Positions 5,038 through 5,719 of a stretch of 5,719 bases of DNA are shown here, piece by piece. The position numbers and the translations under genes were made by a program. The stretch is taken from contig QHNF01000083.1 of NCBI GenBank assembly GCA_003218345.1, positions 1-5,719 on the forward strand, read 5' to 3'. Under the pieces are notes generated by a model. The model saw nothing but the letters and a program-made list of their open reading frames with translations. It was not told the DNA's origin and did no database searches. Source of the stretch: Verrucomicrobiota bacterium (GTDB taxonomy: Bacteria > Verrucomicrobiota > Verrucomicrobiia > Chthoniobacterales > UBA10450). Within the stretch, counting starts at the first letter, position 1. Every line of letters starts with the position of its first letter.

Positions 5038-5719
5038 ATGCGAAAAGGTGAGTTATTTTGCCGTGTGATCAGATGCGTTCTTTCCGTTGTCTGCATTTTC
5101 CTTTTTGCCCTCGGAGCAGAAGGGCAAATTCAGGTGGACCTGAAATTTAAGCGGTTGCAGTACATCGCTTACGAACCTGTTGTGGCGACACTTGGCATTA
5201 CCAACCTGGCAGGACGCGATATCGAGCTGCACGACGCCGACGGGCAGTCATGGTTTGGGTTCGAGATAACTGGAAGCGAAAGTCAGCCGATTGCGCCAGC
5301 CAGCGCCGGCAACGCGCAGCCGCCATTGAAAATCGAAGCCGGGCAGAGAGTCACGCAACGGATTGATCTCACTCCGCTTTATCCCGTGCATGATTTCGGG
5401 GTCTATCATGTGCGAACGCATATTTATTTCGCGGATTTGGGAAAATTTTTCTACTCGGGAACCCGAGCCTTTGAAGTGACTGACGCGCGGCCGATGTGGC
5501 AGCAAACGGTGGGAATTCCCGACGGCGTTGCAGCGCCGGGAGCAGCGCGTACATACTCGTTGCTCACCAACCGGTTTCCGGACCATACCTCTCTGTATGT
5601 ACGCGTGCAGGACAGGGACAGTGGAATTGTCTATGCGACTTATTCGTTAGGCCGGGCAATCGCTTTCGAGCAACCACAGGCGGAGATCGATCGCGCCAAT
5701 CAATTGCATGTGCTGCATT
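5038..5719 (+). CDS. Secreted beta-rich protein, uncharacterised, 3' end outside window
   Basis: An open frame runs without a stop to the window edge, giving at least 227 residues. The N-terminus (RVIRCVLSVVCIFLFALGA, 9-27) is a typical signal peptide with cleavage expected near ALGAEGQ. The mature part alternates hydrophobic and polar residues (QVDLKFKRLQYIAYEPVVATLGITNL, with YHVRTHIYF and SLYVRVQD further on), which suggests immunoglobulin-like beta sandwiches. The passage YEPVVATLGITNLAGRDIEL resembles the start of such domains in exported bacterial proteins. I know no function. The start is uncertain: the frame opens at 4960, an ATG at 4969 would add 23 residues before the signal segment, and a GTG at 5065 follows AGGTGA but at long spacing. 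It begins 83 bp after the TPR gene, or 14 bp if the ATG at 4969 is used, which suggests an operon. Confidence 0.8.
   Translation, partial: MRKGELFCRVIRCVLSVVCIFLFALGAEGQIQVDLKFKRLQYIAYEPVVATLGITNLAGRDIELHDADGQSWFGFEITGSESQPIAPASAGNAQPPLKIEAGQRVTQRIDLTPLYPVHDFGVYHVRTHIYFADLGKFFYSGTRAFEVTDARPMWQQTVGIPDGVAAPGAARTYSLLTNRFPDHTSLYVRVQDRDSGIVYATYSLGRAIAFEQPQAEIDRANQLHVLH

Overview
The window looks like ordinary chromosomal DNA from a moderately GC-rich Gram-negative bacterium. The gene set, the protein style (a membrane-anchored TPR protein beside a secreted beta-rich protein) and the AT-containing short-period repeats between genes fit a Verrucomicrobia-type soil bacterium. That placement is inference from memory of such genomes. 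No phage, transposon, CRISPR, rRNA or tRNA was found.

Layout. Positions 1-334 hold no gene I can support and end in a strong rho-independent terminator (335-377) for something transcribed rightwards from upstream. A small dodecin-family gene (536-745, +) follows, closed by a long, probably bidirectional hairpin terminator (771-826). After a noncoding gap come two leftward genes: lysS, class II lysyl-tRNA synthetase (1070-2530, -), and a VOC/glyoxalase-fold protein (2589-2975, -). Only 58 bp separate them, so the VOC gene probably heads a VOC-lysS transcription unit. Divergent from it is a tandem ACT-domain protein (3289-3711, +; GTG start chosen on a good Shine-Dalgarno). Then come an uncharacterised membrane-anchored TPR protein (3836-4954, +) and the 5' part of an uncharacterised secreted protein (5038 to the window end, +).

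How the genes relate. LysS charges tRNA-Lys. The ACT protein probably senses an amino acid or similar small ligand. The dodecin is a small ligand-binding or storage protein. The VOC protein is a small metalloenzyme or binding protein of unknown substrate. These look like separate housekeeping functions rather than one pathway. The last two genes, close together on one strand and both directed to the envelope, may form a functional pair.

The least ordinary feature is in the gaps. Degenerate tandem arrays of 7-8 bp units (CGATTTAA-like, CGTAATT-like and GTTACAA-like) occur in three separate intergenic regions. Two octamer arrays flank the ACT gene in opposite orientations and both end in CGGGG. 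A third set appears to make up both arms of the terminator behind the dodecin gene. The dodecin also lacks, by memory-based alignment, the Trp and Gln that hold flavin in classical dodecins.
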